DNA of 6,537 nt from assembly GCA_039029935.1 (NCBI GenBank), contig JBCCFC010000790.1, forward strand, positions 1 to 6,537, read 5' to 3'. The notes below the pieces were generated by a model, which made no database searches, was not told the origin of the DNA, and saw nothing but the letters and a program-made list of their open reading frames with translations. Shown piece after piece: positions 1-6,449 of the stretch; the first letter of the stretch is position 1; every line of letters starts with the position of its first letter. The DNA is from G039029935 sp039029935 (lineage in GTDB: Bacteria; Chloroflexota; Anaerolineae; Caldilineales; Caldilineaceae). The position numbers were made by a program, and so were the translations under genes.

Positions 1-160
1 ACCCGCTGCGCCTCCGCCACGATGCCCAACTGGTGATAGGTGCTGGCCTGACTGTAGCGGTCATCAAACTCGATGTAGATTTGCAAAGTCTGCTGGAAGT
101 GTTGCTCGGCCTGCGCCCACACCCGCTGCGCCTCCGCCACCACGCCCAACTGGTGATAGA
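1..160 (-). repeat. Tandem TPR-coding repeat, 120-bp period
   Basis: Bases 1-39 and 121-159 match at 37 of 39 positions (they differ at 21/141 and 23/143) and are exactly 120 bases, or 40 codons, apart. Both encode YHQLG-(I/V)-VAEAQR, helix A of a TPR unit. The rest of the two units has diverged, for example 42-120 against 162-240. The array continues beyond the left edge, so the number of units is unknown. The preserved DNA identity suggests fairly recent duplication or ongoing conversion of this block within the sensor repeats. Confidence 0.8.
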
Positions 161-3077
161 TTGTGGCTTTCCACAACGCCTTTTGTCGCTCGGAGCGGGT
201 GACAAAGCTGTCAATCAAAGAGAGGCTCTGCTCATAGGCGGCTTGGGCATCGGCATAGTGTTGTAGGGTCATCTGTCGTTGCCCCAAATCACTCAACACA
301 CGCAGGAGGTCAAAGCGTTGGTCATCGTCCAATGTCTCGGCTGGACGCATCCCCCATGCCGCCAAAATCGACTCACCCAAGGCCACACCCCGTTGGTGGT
401 CCTGCATGGTGTCAAGGAATCTATCCAACGGTTTGTACACATGCTCAATCACGGCATCCATCGCCAAGGCCACCTGCAAGGCATGGTGCAGGTTCTCAAA
501 CTCCATCTGTGCAAAGAGACGACCTGCCTGCTTTTCCTGCGGCTGTTTGGATGTGAGCAGTTGATGCAATGCCTGTCCAATCCTGCTGTAGCGCTGATAA
601 AAGGCGGTCTCAATGGTGCTGCGCAGGTCGGCTTGGTCCTGCAAACGGTTGCGCAGAAAGTAGGGGAAGATGGGCTGGATGCGCACATAGCCGGGTATCC
701 GGTCATCGGATGTGAGCAAACCCCAGTTGATGGCCTCCTGTAGGACGGCGTCCCAATGCGCAAAGGGCAGATGTGCCAACGCGGTCTGGGATTGGAGTTG
801 CGCTGTGTATCGGGGCAACCAGTCTTGGTTGATGACGCCGACAAAGGGCGCCAGACACAGCAACAACGCCTGCGCCTCGGTCGAGAGGTTGGAATGTGAG
901 TAGTCGATGCATTTGAGGATGCTCTCGGTCTTGGCCTGCGCATCGGGGTTGTCCAAATCAACATCGCCCGCGGCCAACGCCGCCAGCACCGCGCTGGGCT
1001 TTTGCCGCGCCAGATTTGCCAGCACCACCTCCAGTGCCAGCGGATAGCCATCCAGCAGTTTGATCAGCCGTTGCAGGTCACGCTCATCATCGGCGTTGTC
1101 GCGATAGGCTGTGGCATTGTGACGCACCAAAATGCGGTCAGCCAACTGTGACGCCGCCTGTGGGTCCAGCCCGGGCAGTTCATAGACTCGCTCGCCAAAG
1201 GTCCCAGTCTTAAGCCAATCCTCCTGTCCACGTGACCCCAACAGCACCAACGTCTTGCCACCCGTCAACGCCTGCACAAAGCGATGCAACCGCGCCTGTT
1301 CGGTCGCGGTCAGCGTGTGTTGAATCGCCAGGTGCGCCCCCGTAATCGACTCCAGATTGTCGAGGATGAGCAGATGACGGTGGGCGCGCAGTTGTGCTGC
1401 CAATGCCTCCTGCTGGATGTCACCATCCAAGGGTTGGAGATGGGCAATATAGTTGGTCTCACCCAGCAGTTGCCGCCCGATGCTGTCCATGATCTGCTGT
1501 CGTGTCCATGCCTTGCTATCATAGCCAAAATAAAACACCTGCTCCACAAAGCCCGTTGTCTGCCACCACTCCCCCAGATGATGAAGCAACGTGGTCTTGC
1601 CCGCCCCACCCATGCCGCGTAGGAGCAACACATTGCCCTGTGTCAACAGCCGTTTCTCCAGATAGAGAATATCCAGATCACGCCCCACAAAGTCATAGGT
1701 CGGGGTGGGCGCACGGTAACGCATCGCCTGTTGCGTATAAAAGGCCACACGCTCGTCCTGCGTAAAGTCACGTGGTTGCAGCGTCAACGGCTGGTTCTGA
1801 TAGACCACAGGCAGCAGCCAATCCTCCAACGCAATCGTCTGGTCAAAATAGGCTCGCCGCGCCTTGCGGTTGTGCAGTTCCAGTCGGGCGCGGCGAATGG
1901 CCGTCGTCAAGTCCTGCTTGGCAAAGAGTTGTGTATAGAGCTGCCCCATCACAATCTCGGCCGCGCTCACCGTCACCGAATAGGCCATCGCCAGCACCAT
2001 CTGCATCCCCGCCTGCATCAACTGGCTCCCCAAGCTCGTCTCTGTGGTTTCTATAATATTTGCACCTGACACCCCTGTCTCCCTCTTTTGACCGCGCTCT
2101 TTACCCGACTGACAGGCATTCAAAATCGCCACCGGAATCTGATGCGTCTTGAGCAGTTCTGCCAACTCCGACGCCTCCACCGGGTCAGGCGTACCACGCT
2201 GCCCCTTTTCGCCAGAGCTTTCGGCATGGTCCAAAAAGAGAAAGCCCTTCTCCCCTTCATAAGGGGCAATGGTGGCACGTCCATAACGACCCGAAGGCGG
2301 GCCAAACTGCTCAAAGGTATAGGCACTGATGGGTAAGGCTTCTTCGAGTGCCAGATACTCGTCATAGGTCAACAACGCCCCATGCACATCAAAATGGATA
2401 ACATGATAGTAGCCCGTGCCATGCGCATCCTGTCCCCGATTCTGACGGACAGTTTCCAGATGTTGGACCAGAGCCTCATAGGTGCCGGGGCGCAGAATCT
2501 CGATGTTGACTGGCACCGCAGCTTGACGCAACGACTCGACCAGCGGACGCGAGATCGTGCGATAGCTAACATCGTGCGCCCCACCCGGTCGCGCCGTCAC
2601 CACCAGCAGGTTGATGGTTGGCGAAGGACGCTGGTGTCCATACGCTGCCGCCTGCACCATCTGTGGTCGCAGGTTCTTGCGCACAAACGTGACCTGCAAC
2701 GCCAACGGCTGTGTCATCTCCGGGTCCTTGAGTGCCTCCCAATGCAGCGCATGAAAGGCCGGCGACCCCGCAATCTCGATGGTGATGGTCTCCAGCCCCT
2801 GTTGAAGTGCCATCAGATAGCGCGCCCGTACCATCGGGTCGGCAAAGACCTGTGCAAACAGTGCCTCGCCATAGACCACAATGCTCTGCGCCGCCTCCGC
2901 CGCCTGCACCTGATCGACAAAGGGAAAGCGCAGATGCTCCTCAAAGTACCACTCCAGCCGCCGCTCCTCTTGCTCACTAAACGGGTTGCTGATGGTGATG
3001 GGGTACTCTTGGCCGTCGATGGACACGACGGGTTGAACTGTGGTCGTTCCTTGCTCGCGGATACTGATTGTTGTCAT
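1..3077 (-). CDS. CHAT peptidase - STAND (NB-ARC-like) NTPase - TPR protein, 3' end outside window
   Basis: Seen: an unbroken frame of 1025 codons with no stop before the left edge; I checked every in-frame triplet. The ATG at 3077 has AAAGGA seven bases upstream. Residues about 1-425 are a CHAT (caspase-HetF-associated-with-TPRs) region with W43-YFEEHLRFPF near the N-terminus, the HFDVHG motif (His228 and His232) and NACQSG (Cys322), so the His232/Cys322 dyad looks intact. VGR at about 464-466 leads into an NTPase: Walker A GMGGAGKTT (Lys494), Walker B LLILDN (Asp573), a sensor-like GSR (Arg616) and the STAND-type GYPLALE (Pro679). About 720-900 is helical, with a winged-helix-like IQPIFPYFL near 800. 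TPR units with YHQLGVVAEAQR follow (974-985 and 1014-1025). Known: such proteins couple ligand sensing by repeats and NTP-driven oligomerisation to protease activation. Inferred: a cytosolic stress or phage sensor working with the small membrane protein just upstream. The target is unknown. Confidence 0.93.
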   Translation of the reverse strand, partial: MTTISIREQGTTTVQPVVSIDGQEYPITISNPFSEQEERRLEWYFEEHLRFPFVDQVQAAEAAQSIVVYGEALFAQVFADPMVRARYLMALQQGLETITIEIAGSPAFHALHWEALKDPEMTQPLALQVTFVRKNLRPQMVQAAAYGHQRPSPTINLLVVTARPGGAHDVSYRTISRPLVESLRQAAVPVNIEILRPGTYEALVQHLETVRQNRGQDAHGTGYYHVIHFDVHGALLTYDEYLALEEALPISAYTFEQFGPPSGRYGRATIAPYEGEKGFLFLDHAESSGEKGQRGTPDPVEASELAELLKTHQIPVAILNACQSGKERGQKRETGVSGANIIETTETSLGSQLMQAGMQMVLAMAYSVTVSAAEIVMGQLYTQLFAKQDLTTAIRRARLELHNRKARRAYFDQTIALEDWLLPVVYQNQPLTLQPRDFTQDERVAFYTQQAMRYRAPTPTYDFVGRDLDILYLEKRLLTQGNVLLLRGMGGAGKTTLLHHLGEWWQTTGFVEQVFYFGYDSKAWTRQQIMDSIGRQLLGETNYIAHLQPLDGDIQQEALAAQLRAHRHLLILDNLESITGAHLAIQHTLTATEQARLHRFVQALTGGKTLVLLGSRGQEDWLKTGTFGERVYELPGLDPQAASQLADRILVRHNATAYRDNADDERDLQRLIKLLDGYPLALEVVLANLARQKPSAVLAALAAGDVDLDNPDAQAKTESILKCIDYSHSNLSTEAQALLLCLAPFVGVINQDWLPRYTAQLQSQTALAHLPFAHWDAVLQEAINWGLLTSDDRIPGYVRIQPIFPYFLRNRLQDQADLRSTIETAFYQRYSRIGQALHQLLTSKQPQEKQAGRLFAQMEFENLHHALQVALAMDAVIEHVYKPLDRFLDTMQDHQRGVALGESILAAWGMRPAETLDDDQRFDLLRVLSDLGQRQMTLQHYADAQAAYEQSLSLIDSFVTRSERQKALWKATIYHQLGVVAEAQRVWAQAEQHFQQTLQIYIEFDDRYSQASTYHQLGIVAEAQR

Positions 3078-3084
3078 GTTGAAG

Positions 3085-3090
3085 TCCTTT
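3085..3090 (-). promoter_or_regulatory. Shine-Dalgarno of the CHAT gene, overlapping the upstream stop
   Basis: On the minus strand the bases read AAAGGA, followed by seven bases and the ATG at 3077. The site overlaps the TAA stop (3091-3089) of the 104-residue gene. This fixes the start of the CHAT protein and indicates translational coupling of the two genes. Confidence 0.75.
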
Positions 3091-3403
3091 ATTTTTCTAC
3101 GACCACAACCAATAATTTGGTTCCATCATTCTGCGGAACTTCTCGCACGGTAAACTGGGTCTGCTTCTTCCGTCCAGCCAAAGCCGCTTTAATCAGGTCA
3201 TAGGTCAAGTTGGTCAATAGCCCAAAGGCAATCCCGCTGACCACCGCATATCCTGCTACTGCCAAGTCCATTGATTTTGGTGTTGCCGTCGCATCCACAT
3301 GTGCTGTCCCCTCATTGGCATAGACGGAATTGCTGTTCCATACCTCAACAAACTGCACTGGTGTGATACCCAATGCTGGATCAAGAACAATTCGTTCGCT
3401 CAT
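3089..3403 (-). CDS. Small single-pass membrane protein paired with the CHAT-STAND protein
   Basis: I do not recognise a named family with certainty. Seen: 104 residues in three parts. Residues 1-44 are a polar N-terminus (MSERIVLDPALG...). Residues about 45-70 form one hydrophobic, small-residue-rich segment (AVAGYAVVSGIAFGLLTNL) ending in TYDLIKAALAGRKK, whose positive charges suggest a C-terminus facing the cytoplasm. Residues about 80-104 are a probable two-strand tail (QFTVREVP, then TKLLVVVVEK). There is no cleavable signal peptide. The ATG at 3403 has AAGGAGG eleven bases upstream. The stop is 11 bases from the CHAT start, so the two are almost certainly one operon. Recalled: small membrane 'effector-associated' components have been described beside CHAT/caspase-STAND systems in complex bacteria, and this protein resembles them in size and layout. 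Inferred: a membrane anchor, protease target or membrane-disrupting effector for its partner. Confidence 0.85.
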   Translation of the reverse strand: MSERIVLDPALGITPVQFVEVWNSNSVYANEGTAHVDATATPKSMDLAVAGYAVVSGIAFGLLTNLTYDLIKAALAGRKKQTQFTVREVPQNDGTKLLVVVVEK

Positions 3404-3414
3404 GATAGGTCTTC

Positions 3415-3421
3415 CCTCCTT
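3415..3421 (-). promoter_or_regulatory. Shine-Dalgarno of the 104-residue membrane protein gene
   Basis: The minus strand reads AAGGAGG, a near-perfect site, but with an 11-base spacer to the ATG at 3403, somewhat longer than usual. No nearer in-frame start exists (the next Met is about residue 45), so the start at 3403 holds. A lone -10-like TAAAAT lies just upstream (3434-3429) without a convincing -35, so the promoter of this operon is not resolved. Confidence 0.65.
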
Positions 3422-3434
3422 AAACTAAATTTTA

Positions 3435-3522
3435 GTCATTCCTGCCCCTGTCTTCACAGGGATAAACTCAGCAGGAATCTACTCTGGTCAGTGACATGGA
3501 TTCCTGCCTTCGCAGGAATGAC
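3435..3522. repeat. Composite palindromic intergenic repeat (REP/BIME- or MITE-like)
   Basis: The 88-bp element has perfect 11-bp terminal inverted repeats, GTCATTCCTGC (3435-3445) and GCAGGAATGAC (3512-3522). Inside, GCAGGAATC (3471-3479) and GATTCCTGC (3499-3507) give two further alternating copies, so ATTCCTGC/GCAGGAAT occurs four times. The right pair forms a tight hairpin with an 8-bp stem and a CTTC loop (3500-3519). The left pair encloses a second hairpin, CCCTGT-CTTC-ACAGGG (3446-3461). AAATTTTAG (3427-3435) and AAATTTAG (3533-3540) flank it like a near-direct repeat, perhaps a target duplication. This style of repeat is dispersed in many bacterial genomes. It lies after the exporter stop and before the membrane-protein gene, so it may also affect mRNA ends. 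It is not a classical terminator, since no T-run follows the stem in the direction of transcription. Confidence 0.85.
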
Positions 3523-3546
3523 AATACCAAAAAAATTTAGAGGTAC

Positions 3547-5388
3547 TTATGCCGCCAACACTTCAAGCCGTGTCTGATACTCCTGCACTTCCTGCTGTCG
3601 ATCCCACATCGACCGATACTCACCATTGCGTTCCAGCAACACCGCATGACTCCCTTTCTCGACAACCTCACCCTCTTTCAGCACCAAAATTTCATCGGCA
3701 TCAATAATCGTCGAGAGCCGATGCGCAATCACCAGCGTACTACGGTTCTCAGATACTTCGCGTAGTGATGATTGAATCTCTTTTTCCGTATGCGAATCAA
3801 GCGCAGAGGTAGCTTCATCAAAAAGCAGAATTTTGGGATTTTTGAGAATGGTGCGTGCAATGGCGACGCGCTGCTTTTCACCACCAGAGAGTTTTAGCCC
3901 ACGCTCACCAACCATCGTCTCGTACTTCTGGGGCAATTCCTGCACAAAGTCGTGAATCTTTGCCATTTTTGCGGCAGTGCGTACCTCCTCAGTGCTTGCG
4001 GTGACTTCACCATACTGCACATTGTAGTCGATTGTGTCGTTAAAGAGGACCGTATCCTGTGGCACAACGCCGATGGAGCCACGCAGCGATTGCTGTGTGA
4101 CCGTGCGGATGTCTTGCCCATCAATGCGCACTGTGCCGGAGTCCACATCATAAAAGCGGAAGAGGATGCGCGAGATGGTGGACTTGCCTGCACCGCTTGG
4201 CCCAACGATGGCGACAGTTTTGCCCGCAGGCACGGTAAAGGTGACATCTTTGAGGATGGGGCGGTCTGAGTTGTAGCTAAAGTTTACGTGGTCAAACTCA
4301 ATGTTGCCCTCTGTGACCATTAATGGCTGGGCATCGGGTGCATCCTCGATTTCTGCATTCACCTCCATCAACTCAAACATTTTGTCCATATCCACCAAGC
4401 TGCGTTTGAGTTCACGGTAGACCGTGCCAAAGAAGGAGAGCGGCAGATAGAGCTGAATCATAAAGGTATTGACCAATACAAAATCACCTACGGTATAGAT
4501 GCCCTCAACAACACCCTGTCCCGTCATTGTCATGATGATGATTAGCCCGACGCCAATGATGGCCCCCTGACCGACGTTGAGCAGAGACAGGCTCGACTGG
4601 CTTTTGACCGCCGCCTCTTCATACCCACGCAATGCCTTGTTAAAGCGGTTGTGTTCATGGTCTTCGTTGCCAAAGTATTTGACGGTTTCATAGTTGAGCA
4701 GGCTATCAATCGACTTGGTATTGGCCTCTGTGTCGCGTTCATTCATCTCTCTGCGAAACTTGATGCGCCATTCTGTGATCATGATGGTAAAGGTGATATA
4801 CCCCGCAATCGTGATAAAGGCGACAGCGGCAAAGCGGAAGTCAAACTGAACAAAGAGGATGGCCGCCACCATGAAAATTTCGATGAAGATGGGGATGATG
4901 CGAAAGAGCATAAAGTTGAGAATAAACTGGATGGCACTCACACCGCGTTCAATCACTCTGGAAAGCCCACCCGTCTGCCGATCCATATGAAAGCGTAATG
5001 ACAATTTGTGCAGATGTTTGAAGGTATTGAGCGAGATAATACGCTGTGCATGTTGCGCCACGCGGATAAAGATAAAATTACGCATTTCCTCAAAAAACTG
5101 CACAAGGACACGCGCCACGCCATAGCCTATAATCAACATGACAGGGAGAGCCAACAACGCCTGCTCGGTCGATAAGGCATCAACTGCCCCCTTGTATAAA
5201 AAGGGGACATAGACATTGACGACTTTGGCGAGTGCCATACACACTAAGGCCAAAACGACCCTGATTTTGAGGTCATTGCGATCCGCAGGCCATAGGTATG
5301 CACCCAACACACGCAGCGTTATCAGATGATTGCGTTGATTTGATTCGGTTGCAGCGTTAAATTGTGTTGTCATGGTATATTTGCCCAT
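3547..5388 (-). CDS. atm1: Atm1/ABCB7/HMT1-type ABC exporter (half transporter)
   Basis: A 613-residue membrane-ATPase fusion that should act as a homodimer in the inner membrane. Six transmembrane helices are seen at about 43-65, 77-97, 155-180, 184-206, 272-290 and 298-320, then a nucleotide-binding domain: Walker A GPSGAGKST (Lys402), Q-loop Gln444, signature LSGGEKQ (500-506), Walker B ILLFDE (Asp524, Glu525), D-loop SALD and switch His556. All are intact, so it should be active. Family marks are NYETVKYFGNE (232-242), LLNVGQG (269-275) and LVDMDKMFELM (331-341). Known: bacterial Atm1 exports glutathione derivatives and protects against heavy metals, and the mitochondrial form serves Fe-S export. 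Tyr197, Arg208, Arg212, Asn271 and Gln274 sit at a constant +2 offset from the glutathione-contacting positions I recall for Novosphingobium Atm1. The start is uncertain between Met1 (5388) and Met6 (5373). The exact substrate is inferred. Confidence 0.95.
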   Translation of the reverse strand: MGKYTMTTQFNAATESNQRNHLITLRVLGAYLWPADRNDLKIRVVLALVCMALAKVVNVYVPFLYKGAVDALSTEQALLALPVMLIIGYGVARVLVQFFEEMRNFIFIRVAQHAQRIISLNTFKHLHKLSLRFHMDRQTGGLSRVIERGVSAIQFILNFMLFRIIPIFIEIFMVAAILFVQFDFRFAAVAFITIAGYITFTIMITEWRIKFRREMNERDTEANTKSIDSLLNYETVKYFGNEDHEHNRFNKALRGYEEAAVKSQSSLSLLNVGQGAIIGVGLIIIMTMTGQGVVEGIYTVGDFVLVNTFMIQLYLPLSFFGTVYRELKRSLVDMDKMFELMEVNAEIEDAPDAQPLMVTEGNIEFDHVNFSYNSDRPILKDVTFTVPAGKTVAIVGPSGAGKSTISRILFRFYDVDSGTVRIDGQDIRTVTQQSLRGSIGVVPQDTVLFNDTIDYNVQYGEVTASTEEVRTAAKMAKIHDFVQELPQKYETMVGERGLKLSGGEKQRVAIARTILKNPKILLFDEATSALDSHTEKEIQSSLREVSENRSTLVIAHRLSTIIDADEILVLKEGEVVEKGSHAVLLERNGEYRSMWDRQQEVQEYQTRLEVLAA

Positions 5389-5393
5389 CCTTT
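5389..5393 (-). promoter_or_regulatory. AAAGG abutting the exporter ATG; start ambiguous
   Basis: The minus strand reads AAAGG directly against the ATG at 5388, leaving no spacer, which is too close for normal initiation there. The second in-frame ATG at 5373 (Met6) would have a 15-base spacer from it, or about 10 bases from the weaker TGGG. Neither fit is good. Family members need only about 30 residues before the conserved helix region, so both starts yield a full domain. I keep the longer form but consider Met6 equally likely. Confidence 0.4.
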
Positions 5394-5415
5394 CAGTGTT
5401 ACTGTTCTTTGTATA

Positions 5416-5519
5416 AGGCCATCCTACAGAAAAAATACCCGTTCAGTAGGCACGCCCTGTGCCGGCTCGACCCGTACGGGGGCGTGCAAATACTGGATAA
5501 TTATGTTTGTGGATGGCCT
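5416..5519. repeat. Nested inverted repeat / large hairpin in the exporter leader
   Basis: Outer arms AGGCCATCC (5416-5424) and GGATGGCCT (5511-5519) match perfectly over 9 bp. Within them CAGTA (5444-5448) pairs with TACTG (5491-5495). GCACGCCC (5450-5457) then pairs with GGGCGTGC (5480-5487), closing a loop that contains the self-complementary CCCGTACGGG (5471-5480, overlapping the stem by one base). The GC-rich inner part stands out from its AT-rich flanks and looks like a dispersed intergenic repeat inserted there. If the exporter is transcribed from near 5590, the whole structure lies in its 5' untranslated region. I match it to no known riboswitch. Confidence 0.6.
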
Positions 5520-5557
5520 AAGTTGCTCAGGGAGCGGTGTGCGACGAGAAATCAGGT

Positions 5558-5578
5558 CAACAGATTGCCAATCTGTTG
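5558..5578. repeat. Short palindrome, 8-bp stem with 5-base loop
   Basis: CAACAGAT (5558-5565), loop TGCCA, ATCTGTTG (5571-5578): a perfect stem. It sits about 60 bases after the sulfotransferase stop. It could stabilise or end that transcript, but there is no T-run on either side, so I do not call a rho-independent terminator. Palindromes of this style recur between genes in several phyla, so a small dispersed repeat is equally plausible. Confidence 0.55.
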
Positions 5579-5594
5579 CCGTCACGATTGTTTG

Positions 5595-5624
5595 AGTATA
5601 ACGCAAAAGGTGATCTAAATGCAA
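5595..5624 (-). promoter_or_regulatory. Candidate promoter for the ABC exporter
   Basis: On the minus strand TTGCAT (5624-5619) and TATACT (5600-5595) are separated by 18 bases. The -10 box matches the sigma70 consensus at five of six positions; the -35 box is weak. It starts just after the sulfotransferase stop and would give a leader of about 200 bases containing both palindromic structures. The exporter may instead be read through from the sulfotransferase. Confidence 0.3.
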
Positions 5625-5636
5625 AACATCAGTTCG

Positions 5637-6368
5637 CTATTTATTTTTGATTGCCCAATAGCGTTCCACCCATTCATCATTCAGCGTCGTTGTCTGCTTT
5701 CTCACTTTGCGTTCACCAAAGACTAAATTGGCCGGATACGGCACATGCATCATATCGAGAATACGCAATGCGGTTGATTCATACTCGTTGACAAACTCCT
5801 CATACACAACCTTGCACGGTTCAATGCCACAGTCTGCAAAAAATGTTTGCCATCCACTTTCCCCCTCTATCACAAGATTGTGCAAATTGTTGATAAACTC
5901 AAAGTCAAAAACGGGTGTCTGTAGCGGTGGATTCTCCTCTGCTTGCCATGCTGTGTAATGCCCTGTCTGCCCTGCCATTGCCCACGAAACAGCCTGTCGC
6001 ACCTTGTCTTGGCGGACAATCCATATATAGTGCATGTTGGGAAAAATTTTGGGGAGCAGTTGCGGCGCATCTAGCCCCTCATACATTGGCAATTCCTGCA
6101 ATTTTTGGATAGACTTACCAAAATAGTTCCACATCAACTTGGTGCCAAAGACACCATTGGCCGTTGTCCCTTTTTCCTTGACCAAGTTGAGATAGCCTTC
6201 CCTTGATGTGACACCATGTTGACGCGCCCACTCACCATCCTCCATCCATGCATCTAAAAAGTACTCTTCTGGAAACCCCGCAAGCCCCGTGTTTTTGAGT
6301 GCCTCACACAGCAACGATGTACCACTTCTCTGTATGCCACAAACCGCATATGATGTCTGAATGTTCAT
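5637..6368 (-). CDS. Stf0-family sulfotransferase
   Basis: The 243-residue protein has the hallmarks of PAPS-dependent Stf0-like sulfotransferases, soluble enzymes that move a sulfuryl group from PAPS to an acceptor hydroxyl. Seen: the 5'-phosphosulfate loop IQRSGTSLLCEAL (12-24) directly after a short beta strand, the FPEEYF segment (32-37; Glu35 aligns with the glutamate proposed as base in mycobacterial Stf0), GVFGTKLMW (72-80), and the 3'-phosphate strand-helix IWIVRQDKVRQAVSWA (115-130) with Arg119, Arg124 and Ser128. Length is close to the family norm and it appears complete. AGGAGG five bases before the ATG at 6368 settles the start. Known: the founding member sulfates trehalose at the 2-position in mycobacterial glycolipid synthesis. 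The acceptor here cannot be read from sequence, so I give no symbol. No PAPS-synthesis or glycan gene is visible nearby. Confidence 0.9.
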   Translation of the reverse strand: MNIQTSYAVCGIQRSGTSLLCEALKNTGLAGFPEEYFLDAWMEDGEWARQHGVTSREGYLNLVKEKGTTANGVFGTKLMWNYFGKSIQKLQELPMYEGLDAPQLLPKIFPNMHYIWIVRQDKVRQAVSWAMAGQTGHYTAWQAEENPPLQTPVFDFEFINNLHNLVIEGESGWQTFFADCGIEPCKVVYEEFVNEYESTALRILDMMHVPYPANLVFGERKVRKQTTTLNDEWVERYWAIKNK

Positions 6369-6371
6369 TGA

Positions 6372-6379
6372 TTCCTCCT
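6372..6379 (-). promoter_or_regulatory. Strong Shine-Dalgarno of the sulfotransferase
   Basis: The minus strand reads AGGAGGAA. The AGGAGG core is five bases from the ATG at 6368, a near-consensus site that settles the start and implies efficient translation. Confidence 0.8.
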
Positions 6380-6403
6380 ATCTATACATGATGTGATTGT
6401 TCA

Positions 6404-6433
6404 ATGGTAATTTGCTGCGCCTACTTTTGCCAA
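6404..6433 (-). promoter_or_regulatory. Candidate promoter for the sulfotransferase
   Basis: On the minus strand TTGGCA (6433-6428, five of six consensus) and TACCAT (6409-6404, four of six) are 18 bases apart. The predicted start near 6397 leaves a leader of about 30 bases that includes the strong Shine-Dalgarno, a sensible arrangement. Confidence 0.35.
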
Positions 6434-6449
6434 ATATCTAGTATCTACT

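Noticed and set aside
1..240. Possible CRISPR array from the spaced 39-bp repeats
   Set aside because: The period is 120 bp, in frame, and encodes a TPR unit. The intervals are coding sequence, not spacers.
449..1051. Open frame of 200 codons on the minus strand
   Set aside because: Same strand as the CHAT gene but another frame; Trp/Arg/Pro-rich and without motifs. The CHAT frame is continuous here, so no frameshift is needed.
2382..3203. Open frame of 273 codons on the plus strand
   Set aside because: It lies antisense to the CHAT gene, whose frame shows real motifs. Its translation is Arg/Leu/His-rich with no recognisable domain, typical of a shadow frame in GC-rich DNA.
3089..3403. Bacterial gasdermin as the CHAT partner
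   Set aside because: Gasdermins are roughly 250 residues with a large beta-rich pore domain. This protein has 104 residues and a single helix.
3500..3540. Rho-independent terminator for the exporter
   Set aside because: The T-run on the minus strand (3536-3529) comes before the hairpin in the direction of transcription, not after it.
3299..3577. Open frame of 92 codons on the plus strand containing WIPAFAGMT
   Set aside because: That peptide is the translation of the palindromic repeat at 3435-3522, a common source of false proteins. The rest is antisense to the 104-residue gene.
5362..5624. Small open frames on both strands in the gap before the exporter
   Set aside because: They translate the hairpin repeats (for example TDCQSV) and have no convincing Shine-Dalgarno or domain.
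6381..6409. Promoter with TTACCA and TATAGA for the sulfotransferase
   Set aside because: The start point would fall inside the Shine-Dalgarno, leaving no usable leader; the pair at 6404-6433 fits better.
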